From Meridianimarinicoccus marinus (lineage in GTDB: Bacteria > Pseudomonadota > Alphaproteobacteria > Rhodobacterales > Rhodobacteraceae): a DNA stretch of 64,000 bases. The position numbers were made by a program, and so were the translations under genes. The notes beneath the pieces are model-generated. The model was given only the letters and a program-made list of their open reading frames with translations, was not told where the DNA came from and did no database searches. The stretch is from the NCBI RefSeq assembly GCF_040689105.1, contig NZ_JBFBVU010000022.1, positions 3,750-67,749 of the forward strand, in the 5' to 3' direction. Shown piece after piece: positions 51,593-59,474 of the stretch. Numbering within the stretch: the first letter of the stretch is position 1; each line of letters opens with the position of its first letter.

Positions 51593-52669
51593 TTAGCCCT
51601 CATCCAATTGTCCATACGGCGTGGATCGAGAGATCTCCACTTCCGCCTCGGTCATGTCTTCCGGCACCCCTTCGAAGAGAGGGGTGGACAGATACCGTTC
51701 GCCGGTATCGGGAAGCATAACCAACAGCACAGACCCTTCTGGCGCATTCTCGGCAACTTTCATGGCTGCAGCGAAACTTGCGCCCGCCGATATGCCGACA
51801 AAGATGCCTTCTTCTGCCGCCAGCCGTTGCGACCATGCGATCCCTTCGGGGCCAGGAATGGCGATCAGCTCGTCGTAGAATCCGTCGTCGATACTCTCTT
51901 GCAGGACATAAGGGATGAAATCCGGCGTCCAGCCTTGAATTGGGTGCGGTTCGAAATTGGGATGACTTTCGACCGGCTGGTTACTCACATTGCGCTTGTT
52001 CACGTAGCCTGACCCGACAATGGCCGCATTCGCAGGCTCGCACAGGACGATCCGGGTGTCTGGCCGCTCCTTCCGCAGTACACGGCCAACACCCGTTACG
52101 GTACCGCCCGTTCCATACCCCGTGACGAGATAATCCAGCCTGTCGCCGTCAAAATCGGCGAGGATTTCACGTGCGGTCGTGCTTTCATGGATATCTGCAT
52201 TGGCCGGTGTCTCGAATTGGCTGGCAAGAAACCAACCGTTTGCCTCGGCCAGTTCCTTGGCCTTGTTGTACATGCCAAGCCCCTTGAGTGCGCGTGGGGT
52301 AAGGACAACCTTGGCCCCGAAAAACCGCATCAGTTTTCGGCGCTCGACGGAAAAGCTGTCGGCCATGGTCACGACCAACGGATACCCCTTGGCGGCGCAG
52401 ACCATGGCAAGCCCGATCCCGGTATTGCCCGAGGTTGCCTCCACGACAGTCTGGCCGGGCTTCAACGCACCGCTTTGCTCCGCCGCTTCGATGATGTTGA
52501 GAGCCAGCCTGTCCTTGACAGAGCCCGCAGGGTTGAAGGCTTCGGATTTGACGTAGACGGTCACATGCTTGGGCGCGATCCGATTGATGCGGATGACCGG
52601 TGTATCCCCGACCGTATCGAGAATGTCGCCGTAACGTTGGCCACGTCCGTTTGTTGTGCGAATAGCCAT
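51593..52669 (-). CDS. cysK: Cysteine synthase A
   Basis: 358 residues; AAAGGGAAGAG precedes the ATG. The PLP-binding Lys lies in NPAGSVKDRLAL (Lys about 52), the phosphate-binding TSGNTGIG loop follows at about 83-90, and TGYGTGGTVTGVGR binds the PLP phosphate. It joins O-acetylserine and sulfide to cysteine. It is 30-40 residues longer than typical CysK, mostly at the C-terminus. It lies next to a TetR gene and a DsrE-rhodanese operon, giving a sulfur-metabolism theme. Confidence 0.93.
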   Translation of the reverse strand: MAIRTTNGRGQRYGDILDTVGDTPVIRINRIAPKHVTVYVKSEAFNPAGSVKDRLALNIIEAAEQSGALKPGQTVVEATSGNTGIGLAMVCAAKGYPLVVTMADSFSVERRKLMRFFGAKVVLTPRALKGLGMYNKAKELAEANGWFLASQFETPANADIHESTTAREILADFDGDRLDYLVTGYGTGGTVTGVGRVLRKERPDTRIVLCEPANAAIVGSGYVNKRNVSNQPVESHPNFEPHPIQGWTPDFIPYVLQESIDDGFYDELIAIPGPEGIAWSQRLAAEEGIFVGISAGASFAAAMKVAENAPEGSVLLVMLPDTGERYLSTPLFEGVPEDMTEAEVEISRSTPYGQLDEG

Positions 52670-52763
52670 GTCTCTTCCCTTTCTTGCGGTTGGATCTACA
52701 TCTCTCTTGCCAGTAATTTCATCCGTCGGTTTCTTGTCTGTCTTGCCGCAGCCCGTGTCCCCT

Positions 52764-53396
52764 TCAGGCAGCGCGTCGCGCGGACGCTGTCGGAAACAAA
52801 AGCTCCAGATACTCGCGGAACTGTTCTGACTGACGGGCGGTCATTCCCCTGTTCTGATAGGCCCTTTCCAGGATCAGGCCGCCCTCGATGACCGAAACGA
52901 TCATTTCGGCCAGGCGTTTGGCGGTCACAGGCCGAGCAGGTGGGTAAAGATCGATCACTTCCTGGAACTTCCTGATATACATCGCGGTCCAGATTTGCAG
53001 CGTCTCGGCAACGAAGTCTTTCACGCTGTTTTCAAAATGATCGTCTTCATAGGTGTAGAGCGCGTACATGCACCCTCTGGGAGGGTGGTCCGGATCACAA
53101 AGATAGGTTTCGAAGTCGGTCAGGAACTGCATCAACTGATCCATGGGATCGTCATGAGCCGCCTCTGCACGCGCGAGGAAGGTTCGGAACATGTTCATGT
53201 CTCCCTCCGCGTACCATTTCATCAATTGCTTGGCCATGTCGGCCTTGGATTTGAAGTAATGGAAGAAGGCCCCCTTGGTCAGGCCGGTCTCCCTTAGGAC
53301 GTCGTCGATCGACGTTCCCGCAAAACCTTTGGACATCACGAGCTTCTTTGCAGCTGCCAGCAAGCGTTCCCGGGTCGATTCTGCCTTGGTTGCCAT
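52764..53396 (-). CDS. TetR-family transcriptional regulator
   Basis: 210 residues from MATKAES at 53396, which has GGAG seven bases upstream; upstream ATGs in frame lack this. The N-terminal TetR helix-turn-helix is clear: GFAGTSIDDVLRETGLTKGA, then FFHYFKSKADM. The ligand domain contains two Cys (TYLCDPDHPPRGCMY) that could sense redox or electrophiles. A palindrome (53407-53424) overlaps its own start region, and a second lies before the divergent YgjV operon, so it probably represses both. Confidence 0.9.
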   Translation of the reverse strand: MATKAESTRERLLAAAKKLVMSKGFAGTSIDDVLRETGLTKGAFFHYFKSKADMAKQLMKWYAEGDMNMFRTFLARAEAAHDDPMDQLMQFLTDFETYLCDPDHPPRGCMYALYTYEDDHFENSVKDFVAETLQIWTAMYIRKFQEVIDLYPPARPVTAKRLAEMIVSVIEGGLILERAYQNRGMTARQSEQFREYLELLFPTASARRAA

Positions 53397-53406
53397 CTGA
53401 TTCTCC

Positions 53407-53424
53407 ATACGAACCGGTTTGTAT
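53407..53424. promoter_or_regulatory. Palindromic operator 1 (TetR site)
   Basis: ATACGAACCGGTTTGTAT is an 18-base palindrome with one mismatched pair, 11 bases upstream of the TetR start codon. It shares the pattern ATAC-N-AAC-NN-GTTTGTAT with operator 2. Confidence 0.7.
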
Positions 53425-53575
53425 ATACGGGGGATTCTCTTCGATATCAACCTCAACGCCAGCATATGAAGGACCTCCGAACGCAAATCCTTTCGCTTTA
53501 TTACAGTGCCTTACGAGGATTCCGCTGGACTCTTCAAAACTTTTTATTGACGACATACCATACGGTCTGCGTAAC

Positions 53576-53593
53576 ATACCAACTAGTTTGTAT
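53576..53593. promoter_or_regulatory. Palindromic operator 2 (TetR site) before the YgjV operon
   Basis: ATACCAACTAGTTTGTAT, inside a 22-base near-perfect palindrome at 53574-53595, lies just before the GGAGGAG ribosome site of the YgjV-like gene. Same consensus as operator 1; binding here would block transcription or translation initiation. Confidence 0.7.
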
Positions 53594-53609
53594 GTGGAGG
53601 AGCAATCCC

Positions 53610-54155
53610 ATGACAATCGGTATAGATCACATGATGGCCCCTGGATTTTCTCCGGTTTTCGGCTTCGCTGGTTTGGCTGCTCAATTTGCCTGGCCGTTCT
53701 TTCGCAAACGCGATGCAATCCTGACCGTGCAGCTTGGCGCCGCGTGTTCCTATGCCACCAGCTACGCGCTGATGGGCCAGAAAACGGCAACGGCTGTCTG
53801 CCTGCTGGGCGCAATTCAGACGACCGTGGCACTGCTTGCCGGCGACCGCGCCTGGCTCTCGCGCCTCGGCTATGCCTTCCTGCCCGTTGTCCTGACCGTC
53901 GGTGCGGTAACGTATTCGGGCCTGCCGACGCTGCTCGCCGTGGCCGCTTGCTGCCTCGTCATGATTGGCCGGATGCAACAAGACACGCTTCGGATGCGTG
54001 GCATTCAACTCACGGCCTCGCCGTTTGGAGCGGCACATGACCTTTTTGTCGGCGCATGGCCGAACCTCATGGGCGCGGTCGTGTCCTTCGTCATCGCATT
54101 CACGGCATTTCGCAGGGAACTGCGCGAAAGCCGGCAGCATCGACACCCCGCATGA
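53610..54155 (+). CDS. YgjV-family inner-membrane protein
   Basis: 181 residues from the ATG at 53610, which has GGAGGAG upstream. About five membrane segments (ILTVQLGAACSYATSYALMG, YAFLPVVLTVGAVTYSGLPT, LLAVAACCLVMIGRM, LMGAVVSFVIAFTAF). The QTTVALLAGDRAW and VMIGRMQQDTLRMR patterns match the YgjV family, whose function is not known. First gene of an operon with the DsrE-like and rhodanese genes. Confidence 0.75.
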   Translation: MTIGIDHMMAPGFSPVFGFAGLAAQFAWPFFRKRDAILTVQLGAACSYATSYALMGQKTATAVCLLGAIQTTVALLAGDRAWLSRLGYAFLPVVLTVGAVTYSGLPTLLAVAACCLVMIGRMQQDTLRMRGIQLTASPFGAAHDLFVGAWPNLMGAVVSFVIAFTAFRRELRESRQHRHPA

Positions 54156-54229
54156 CCCGACACAGCAATCCCGCCCGGGCCGGGAACCGTCCGGACCTCA
54201 TCCATCGAAATCAGCAAAGGAGAACCAAG

Positions 54230-54601
54230 ATGGAAGACCAAACCAAGAAACTGGCAATCGTGTTGTCACGCGGCCTTGACGATGAACGTGCAACCGTGGC
54301 TTTCACCATCGCCAAGACCGGGCTTGCCTCTGGGCAGCAAGTAACGATGTTCATCGTCAGCGCCGGCGTCGACGTGGTGCGCAAAGGCGCCGCAGACAAT
54401 GTGCAGATGAACCCCTTCGACCCGCCCCTGAAAGAGCTGATCGACCATTTCCAGTCCAACGGTGGCCGAATCCTTGTCTGCCCGCCTTGCGCAAAGGTGC
54501 GCGGTTACGAAGAAGGCGACTTCATCGATGGCGCGCAGATCGTCGGATCGCCAGCGCTTCACGCCTTGATCCTCGATGGCGCCGCCACGTTGAGCTTCTG
54601 A
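54230..54601 (+). CDS. DsrE-family sulfur-transfer protein
   Basis: 123 residues; AAAGGAG upstream of the ATG. The DsrE fold is suggested by KLAIVLSRGLDDERATVAFT, VTMFIVSAGVDVV and LVCPPCAKVRGY, the last holding the conserved Cys pair position used for persulfide relay. The length matches single-domain DsrE proteins. It sits between the YgjV and rhodanese genes, in keeping with sulfane-sulfur handling. Confidence 0.85.
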   Translation: MEDQTKKLAIVLSRGLDDERATVAFTIAKTGLASGQQVTMFIVSAGVDVVRKGAADNVQMNPFDPPLKELIDHFQSNGGRILVCPPCAKVRGYEEGDFIDGAQIVGSPALHALILDGAATLSF

Positions 54602-54627
54602 GCCGAAACGAAGAAAGGACAAAGACC

Positions 54628-54993
54628 ATGACTTCTTGTAGCGATACCGGTTCCGTCACAACCTCCTCTGCCACCCCTATTTCGGCAGCGACCGCGCGAA
54701 CCTATCATGGGCGCGCAGGCGTCGAGTTTGTTGACCCCAGACCGCCAGAAGCGATCTACAGCACGACGGGCAAGATCCCCGGAGCGCGGCTCATCTCCAT
54801 CAGTGATGTCGAGCGCGGCAACCTGCCACCAGCCTTCGCTGACCGGTCGCTTCATATTGTGGCGACCTGTCAGGCCGGTCCCATGGCATCGAAAACAGCA
54901 GCAGCCTTTGCCAAACTCGGGTTTGCCCGGGTGAGTTGGGTTGAGGGCGGCACTCAAGCCTGGGTCGATGCCGGTTACGAGACCTTGCGCTGA
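54628..54993 (+). CDS. Rhodanese-like sulfurtransferase
   Basis: 121 residues; AAAGGA upstream of the ATG. Single rhodanese domain: VEFVDPRPPEAIYSTTGKIP, PGARLISISDVER, and the active-site loop ATCQAGPMASKTA with the catalytic Cys. The loop CQAGPMAS is one of the variants found in small rhodaneses. Cytoplasmic. Last gene of the operon, followed by a terminator. Confidence 0.88.
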   Translation: MTSCSDTGSVTTSSATPISAATARTYHGRAGVEFVDPRPPEAIYSTTGKIPGARLISISDVERGNLPPAFADRSLHIVATCQAGPMASKTAAAFAKLGFARVSWVEGGTQAWVDAGYETLR

Positions 54994-55037
54994 ACCGACG
55001 GCCCGTTTCGGGACCAACCCGCGTCACCCTTAAAACC

Positions 55038-55073
55038 CAGCACCGCCGATCGAATTGGCGGTGCTGATTTTTT
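55038..55073 (+). terminator. Intrinsic terminator of the YgjV-DsrE-rhodanese operon
   Basis: Perfect 10-bp stem (55038-55047 with 55057-55066, 9-base loop) followed by a run of T (55068-55073). A textbook rho-independent terminator. Confidence 0.9.
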
Positions 55074-55157
55074 GTTTCCGGCCGTATCCGCAGACGGCCG
55101 GTTTCCTGGCAGGTCTGAGCGAACCCGGCAATTGCTCGGACAAGATGTACCTCGCGT

Positions 55158-55640
55158 GTGGCGGGTGTCGCGGCCACGCGATCACGCTCTACAACCTCCT
55201 CGACCGAGAGACCTGAAAGACCGCACGATGGCACCTCGTTCCTCGACGAGCTCGCGGACCTGCGTCCCGAGTTCGACCGGTTGCTGCACTTCGAGCCGAT
55301 CGATGCTATGGCCGGAACGCGGATCATTTGTGAACAGGATGAGGCGCGGGAACTGTTCGTGCGGCTGTCCGGACGCGCCCGTGCAATTTTCCCGAACGGA
55401 TCGGGACAGGCCGATGTCGTCGCCAGATTTCTTCCGGGCACGGTCATCTGAGAAAATTCCCTCTCCAGCGGCGCGCCCAGGACGGCGGAAGTCGAGGCGG
55501 CGACGGACGGCAGTTACTTCGGATCGACTGCCGGTCGGTCCTGTGGTCGAGCTGCGGATCAGGGGATCTCTCGGCAGACTTTCACCGGCCAGAGCTCTTT
55601 CGATTTCGCTACTTTGCGAGGGACCACAAGACCCCTTGTC
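55158..55640 (+). pseudogene. Decayed SulP-type / cyclic-nucleotide-binding-domain gene remnant
   Basis: The frame DGTSFLDELADLRPEFDRLL, FEPIDAMAGTRIICEQ, LFVRLSGRARAIFPNG, VVARFLPGTVI reads like the cNMP-binding domain found at the end of some SulP permeases, and stops at 55449. Past the stop, in the same frame, ENSLSSGAPRTAEVEAATDG continues the family pattern normally read EISLYSGAPRTA. Upstream frames show STAS-like scraps. The gene is dead. Confidence 0.6.
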
Positions 55641-56662
55641 TAGATTCCACCCGAATCTTTGGGACCCCGGACCCCAGGTGACTTGCCACGGAAGACCCAA
55701 TAGACGCCGACTGTATAAATCGCGATCGCTGGCAGTACGATGACACCGCCGTAGGTGAAAAAGAGCAATGACGCCGGCGGCGCAGCCGCATCGGCGACAG
55801 TAAGTGAATAGGGGATCATATAGGGCCACATCATCGCCGCGAGGGTTCCGAAAGCGGCGACGAAGGACAACACCGTCAGCAAGAACGGCAAGTGGTCGTA
55901 TCCCGACCTTGCTGTTAGCCAGACTGCAAGCAGTGCACCGGCCGAGACGGGCGGGAAAACAAGCACCCAGCCCGAGATCTGATGTGCTCCACGTTCAAGC
56001 TCGCCGGTCAGATCAATGGTCAGCGCCACCACAAAGGCGAGACCGAGCGTGACGGCGATGCCGAGCAACAACATCGGAATCCTTGCGCGGGCCCAATCGC
56101 GCAGTGGGCCGTCGTTTTTCAGCACCAGCCATCCCGCACCAAGCAGCGCATAGCCAAGCACCAGACCCACGCCGGTCAGAATTGGAAACGGGTGCAACCA
56201 GCTGAAACTGCCGCCGGCATATTGCCCGTCCCTGACGGGGATACCGCGCATCAAACCGCCCACGGCAGCGCCCTGAACGAAAGCGACGACCACGGAGCCG
56301 ACGAAAAAGCCGCGGTCCCAGAACGCCTGCATGGGTCCGGAGCGATAGCGGAACTCGAACGCAATGCCGCGAAAGATCAACCCGACCAGCATCAGAAGGA
56401 CCGGCAGGTAGAAGGCTCCGAGAAAGACAGCGTAGACGGCAGGGAATGCGGCGAAGAGGCTGGCGCCGATCACCACCAGCCAGGTCTCGTTGCCGTCCCA
56501 GTATGGCGCGATGCTGGTGACCATGCCCTCACGATGGTTCTCGTCGCGGGTCGTGCCGAAGAGGATGCCGACGCCGAGATCGAAGCCGTCAAGAATGACA
56601 TAGATCAGAATTGACGCAGAGATGACCCCGGCCCAGAAAAGGGCGAGCGCGATTGGTTCCAT
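55640..56662 (-). CDS. cydB: Cytochrome bd (CIO-type) ubiquinol oxidase subunit II
   Basis: 340 residues from the ATG at 56662, with GGGAG nine bases upstream; a GTG at 56671 overlapping the cydA stop is an alternative. Eight or nine membrane segments; family motifs LDGFDLGVGILFG, WDGNETWLV and FRGIAFEFRYRS are intact. Forms the heterodimer with CydA. Stop overlaps the end of the SulP remnant on the other strand. Confidence 0.93.
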   Translation of the reverse strand: MEPIALALFWAGVISASILIYVILDGFDLGVGILFGTTRDENHREGMVTSIAPYWDGNETWLVVIGASLFAAFPAVYAVFLGAFYLPVLLMLVGLIFRGIAFEFRYRSGPMQAFWDRGFFVGSVVVAFVQGAAVGGLMRGIPVRDGQYAGGSFSWLHPFPILTGVGLVLGYALLGAGWLVLKNDGPLRDWARARIPMLLLGIAVTLGLAFVVALTIDLTGELERGAHQISGWVLVFPPVSAGALLAVWLTARSGYDHLPFLLTVLSFVAAFGTLAAMMWPYMIPYSLTVADAAAPPASLLFFTYGGVIVLPAIAIYTVGVYWVFRGKSPGVRGPKDSGGI

Positions 56663-56667
56663 CGCGC

Positions 56668-58071
56668 TCACTCCCTGGACCGCGCGCCGGTGGCGCTGGC
56701 TGCATCATCGGCATAGGCCATAGGCCGGCTGGCCGTGGCGGCAGGGATGGCCCTTCCGTCGCCCACCGGCCCTTTGCGCAGTAGATCATAGATGTAGTAG
56801 ATTCCGAACGTCATCAGGATCATGTAGACCACGAAATATACTGTGAGCGAAATCAGAACGTCGCCGGTGGTCAAAGACGGGGTCACCGCGTCCTTGGTGC
56901 GCAGAATGCCGTAGACCACCCACGGCTGGCGGCCAACCTCCGCTGTGTACCAGCCGCTGATCACAGCTATGAAACCGGACGGAAACGACAGGAACGCGGC
57001 CCACAGGAACCAGCGCGACGTCTCCAGCTTGCCCAACAGGCGCAACAGATTGCCGCCCCAGGATACGGTCAGCATGATCAGCCCCATGCAAACCATGATG
57101 CGGAAGCCGAAAAACGGTATCATTACCGGCGGCCGGTCCTCGACGGGAAACGCATCCAGCCCCACCTCTTTCGAGGTCCAGTTGCCCGAGGCGATGAAAC
57201 TGCCAAGCTTCGGAATTTCAATCGCGAACCGGTTGCGCTGCTCAGCCTCATCCGGCCAGGCGATCAGCACCTCTGAAGCGGGTTGTTGCGTCTGCCAGCG
57301 CGCTTCGATGGCGGCGAATTTCGCCGGCTGGTGCTTCAGAACATAAACCCCGGCCAGATGGCCGAAGTACAGCTGCACCGGGATCAGAACGGCAGCAAGC
57401 CCGAGGCCCCAGTGCAGCATCACCCGGCCCTCGGACAGGTGCACGCGACGCAGGAAATACCAGGCACCGGTGGCCGCAACGCACATTGCGGTGGTCAGGA
57501 ACGCGGCCAGCAACATGTGAGACCAGCGCACCATCATCACCGGTCCCAGGACGATCTCGCGCCAGTCCGCTGGGATGATCCTGCCGTCAACAATCTCGTG
57601 GCCGACCGGCACCTGCATCCATGAATTGTTGGCCAGTATCCAGAACGACGAAAGGACCGTTCCAAGTGAAACCATGCAGCAAGCGAACAGGTAAAAGCCT
57701 GGCGAAACCCGGTCGCGCCCCAGCAGCATCACGCCAAAGAAACTGGCTTCGAGCATGAAAGCGGTAAACGCCTCGTACCCCAGGAGAGGTCCCTGGATCG
57801 AGCCGGTCTTTTCCGCCAATACGCCCCAGTTGGTGCCGAACTGAAAAGCCATGACGATGCCGGTCACCACGCCCATGCCGAAGGAGACCGCGAAGACCTT
57901 GAGCCAGAAATCGAAGACCCGCCGATAAACAAGATTTCCCGTCGCCAGCCGCATGCCCTCGATCGCCGTCAGCCACGCCGCCAGCCCGATGGTGAAGGCC
58001 GGAAAGATGATGTGAAAGGTGATCACGAAACCAAACTGGATGCGCGACAAGATGACGGGGTCGAGTTCCAA
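56668..58071 (-). CDS. cydA: Cytochrome bd (CIO-type) ubiquinol oxidase subunit I
   Basis: 467 residues from a TTG at 58071, which has AGGAG upstream; homologous proteins start ELDPVILSRIQFGF-like at this point, so the longer ATG frame is rejected. Heme ligands: His near residue 20 (FVITFHIIFP), His in MVRWSHMLLAAF, Met in the late core, and the GRQPWVVYG block. The Q-loop is short, as in cyanide-insensitive oxidases, not E. coli bd-I. Reduces O2 with ubiquinol at high affinity. Confidence 0.92.
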   Translation of the reverse strand: MELDPVILSRIQFGFVITFHIIFPAFTIGLAAWLTAIEGMRLATGNLVYRRVFDFWLKVFAVSFGMGVVTGIVMAFQFGTNWGVLAEKTGSIQGPLLGYEAFTAFMLEASFFGVMLLGRDRVSPGFYLFACCMVSLGTVLSSFWILANNSWMQVPVGHEIVDGRIIPADWREIVLGPVMMVRWSHMLLAAFLTTAMCVAATGAWYFLRRVHLSEGRVMLHWGLGLAAVLIPVQLYFGHLAGVYVLKHQPAKFAAIEARWQTQQPASEVLIAWPDEAEQRNRFAIEIPKLGSFIASGNWTSKEVGLDAFPVEDRPPVMIPFFGFRIMVCMGLIMLTVSWGGNLLRLLGKLETSRWFLWAAFLSFPSGFIAVISGWYTAEVGRQPWVVYGILRTKDAVTPSLTTGDVLISLTVYFVVYMILMTFGIYYIYDLLRKGPVGDGRAIPAATASRPMAYADDAASATGARSRE

Positions 58072-58140
58072 ATGCGTGCTCCTGTGTCTCGGCGGGCCGA
58101 AGCCGGACCATTTGTTTGCGGTCTCGTCTAGCCCCAGCAC

Positions 58141-58690
58141 TTAGACCATGGCGCTGCTCTGCCTGGGAGGCCAAGCGGGTGAGGTGAAACCGGCGGCCAC
58201 CGCCAGCTCCTGCGAGCCGCCCTGCATGGAGCCGGTCACCCCGCCGCCGGTGCCGCCGTCGACCAGAGCTGTTCGCCGGTGGTGCTGTCAAGCGCATAGA
58301 AACTACTGCCGACATTACCAAATCATGTGAAACCGCCGTCTGTGGGGGTCATGTCGCAAGCCTCCGGATAGCGAATCTTGGCCCGCCACGCCCACGCGCC
58401 GGTATCGGCGTCGATCGCAAAGACCCAGCCTTGCCAACCCTCGTCTCCCTGAATCGGCTCGCCAAGCGCGTGCATTGGATTGAGCGTCGCCATGCCCATC
58501 CAAGGTGCCCCGATGGATGCTCTCTCGCGCTCCTTGCTGTCAGACATCGTAACCTCGTAAACCAGTCAACCCCGCCAATGGGTATCAGACTGGCTCCAGG
58601 CACAATGGCCGCCCCGTTCCATTCGGCGCCACCGCCCGCGCCGGGGCAGAATGGAACTGGCTTGCCAACCTCGAACGGAACCGGGCGGTC
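58141..58690 (-). pseudogene. Decayed PQQ-dependent dehydrogenase C-terminal remnant
   Basis: On the minus strand, across two frames, the order is that of a quinoprotein dehydrogenase: FCPGAGGGAEWNGAA then IGGVDW, GWVFAIDADTGAWAWRAKIR, DGGFT-stop-FGNVGSSFYALD, STTGEQLWS, and finally QELAVAAGFTSPAWPP before a TAA at 58141. A frameshift near 58540 and an internal stop at 58323 inactivate it; the N-terminal half is gone. Confidence 0.7.
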
Positions 58691-59474
58691 GCTGTATCCC
58701 AGGCTTTGGTAGCAAATGCACCAAAAGATTGACCGGACGCCCACAAAAGAACGTAATAGGAACATATATTGCCTTCGGAGGCTCGGATAGCCCAGCATTT
58801 TCTCTTGTCTGCGGCGGCGCGGACCTTGTCTCTCAAGGCGATCTTCTCCGCGGGCAAAGAGGGGGCCTATGGCCACCCGCTGCGCGATTTGAGGGCAGCG
58901 CGCGTGGCGATGACCGTTCGGAAGCGATCATTCCCGACGTGCCATGGCATCCAGTTCGCCAAGCAGCCCCGGAAAGCGGAACATCGCAAATGCTGTCGCT
59001 GCGACGTTGAACAAGGGCGATGAGGCAATCACTCCTGGGCCACCGGGTTGTCAGGTCGACAGTTTGAAGTTCCAGGGCCGGGGTTCGTCAATCCGGACTT
59101 GGGGATGCGCTGAGGCGACGGCGTCAAGCGTTGCCTCGAGATCCGTCAGGTCGGCAGACGGGCCGGCAAGATCCTGCCGTCCGGACAGGGCGCTGCATCC
59201 GTTCACGTTGCGCCTCATTTCCGCCGATGGTAGCCGATGCCCCAAGCGCCGCAGAACGCGCAGAACCGACGGCATACAGGCTTGAACATCCCAACAGAGA
59301 ACGGGCGGGCACGGCCCCGCTTCCCCGGGCACATCCGCGCACCGGTCCAAGCTGCACGTCTCACATCAACGGAATCTTCACCAGGTTCTGAACACCTTCC
59401 ATCCGCTCGCCGATCGGTTTTTTCGGAAAGCGCGGCGAGGCTGGCTCGGCCTGAAACGTGAAAAGGACAGCAAT
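58691..59474. other. Region without recognised gene
   Basis: 784 bases between the PQQ-dehydrogenase remnant and the metalloprotease gene. Several frames on both strands are open for 60-100 codons, but none shows a ribosome site together with a recognisable family; a minus-strand frame ending at 59051 is the most protein-like but unassigned. The last 100 bases should contain the promoter of the protease gene. Confidence 0.4.

Noticed and set aside
59051..59350. 99-codon minus-strand frame
   Set aside because: Its C-terminal part looks somewhat protein-like, but there is no ribosome site, no family match and a low-complexity N-terminus.
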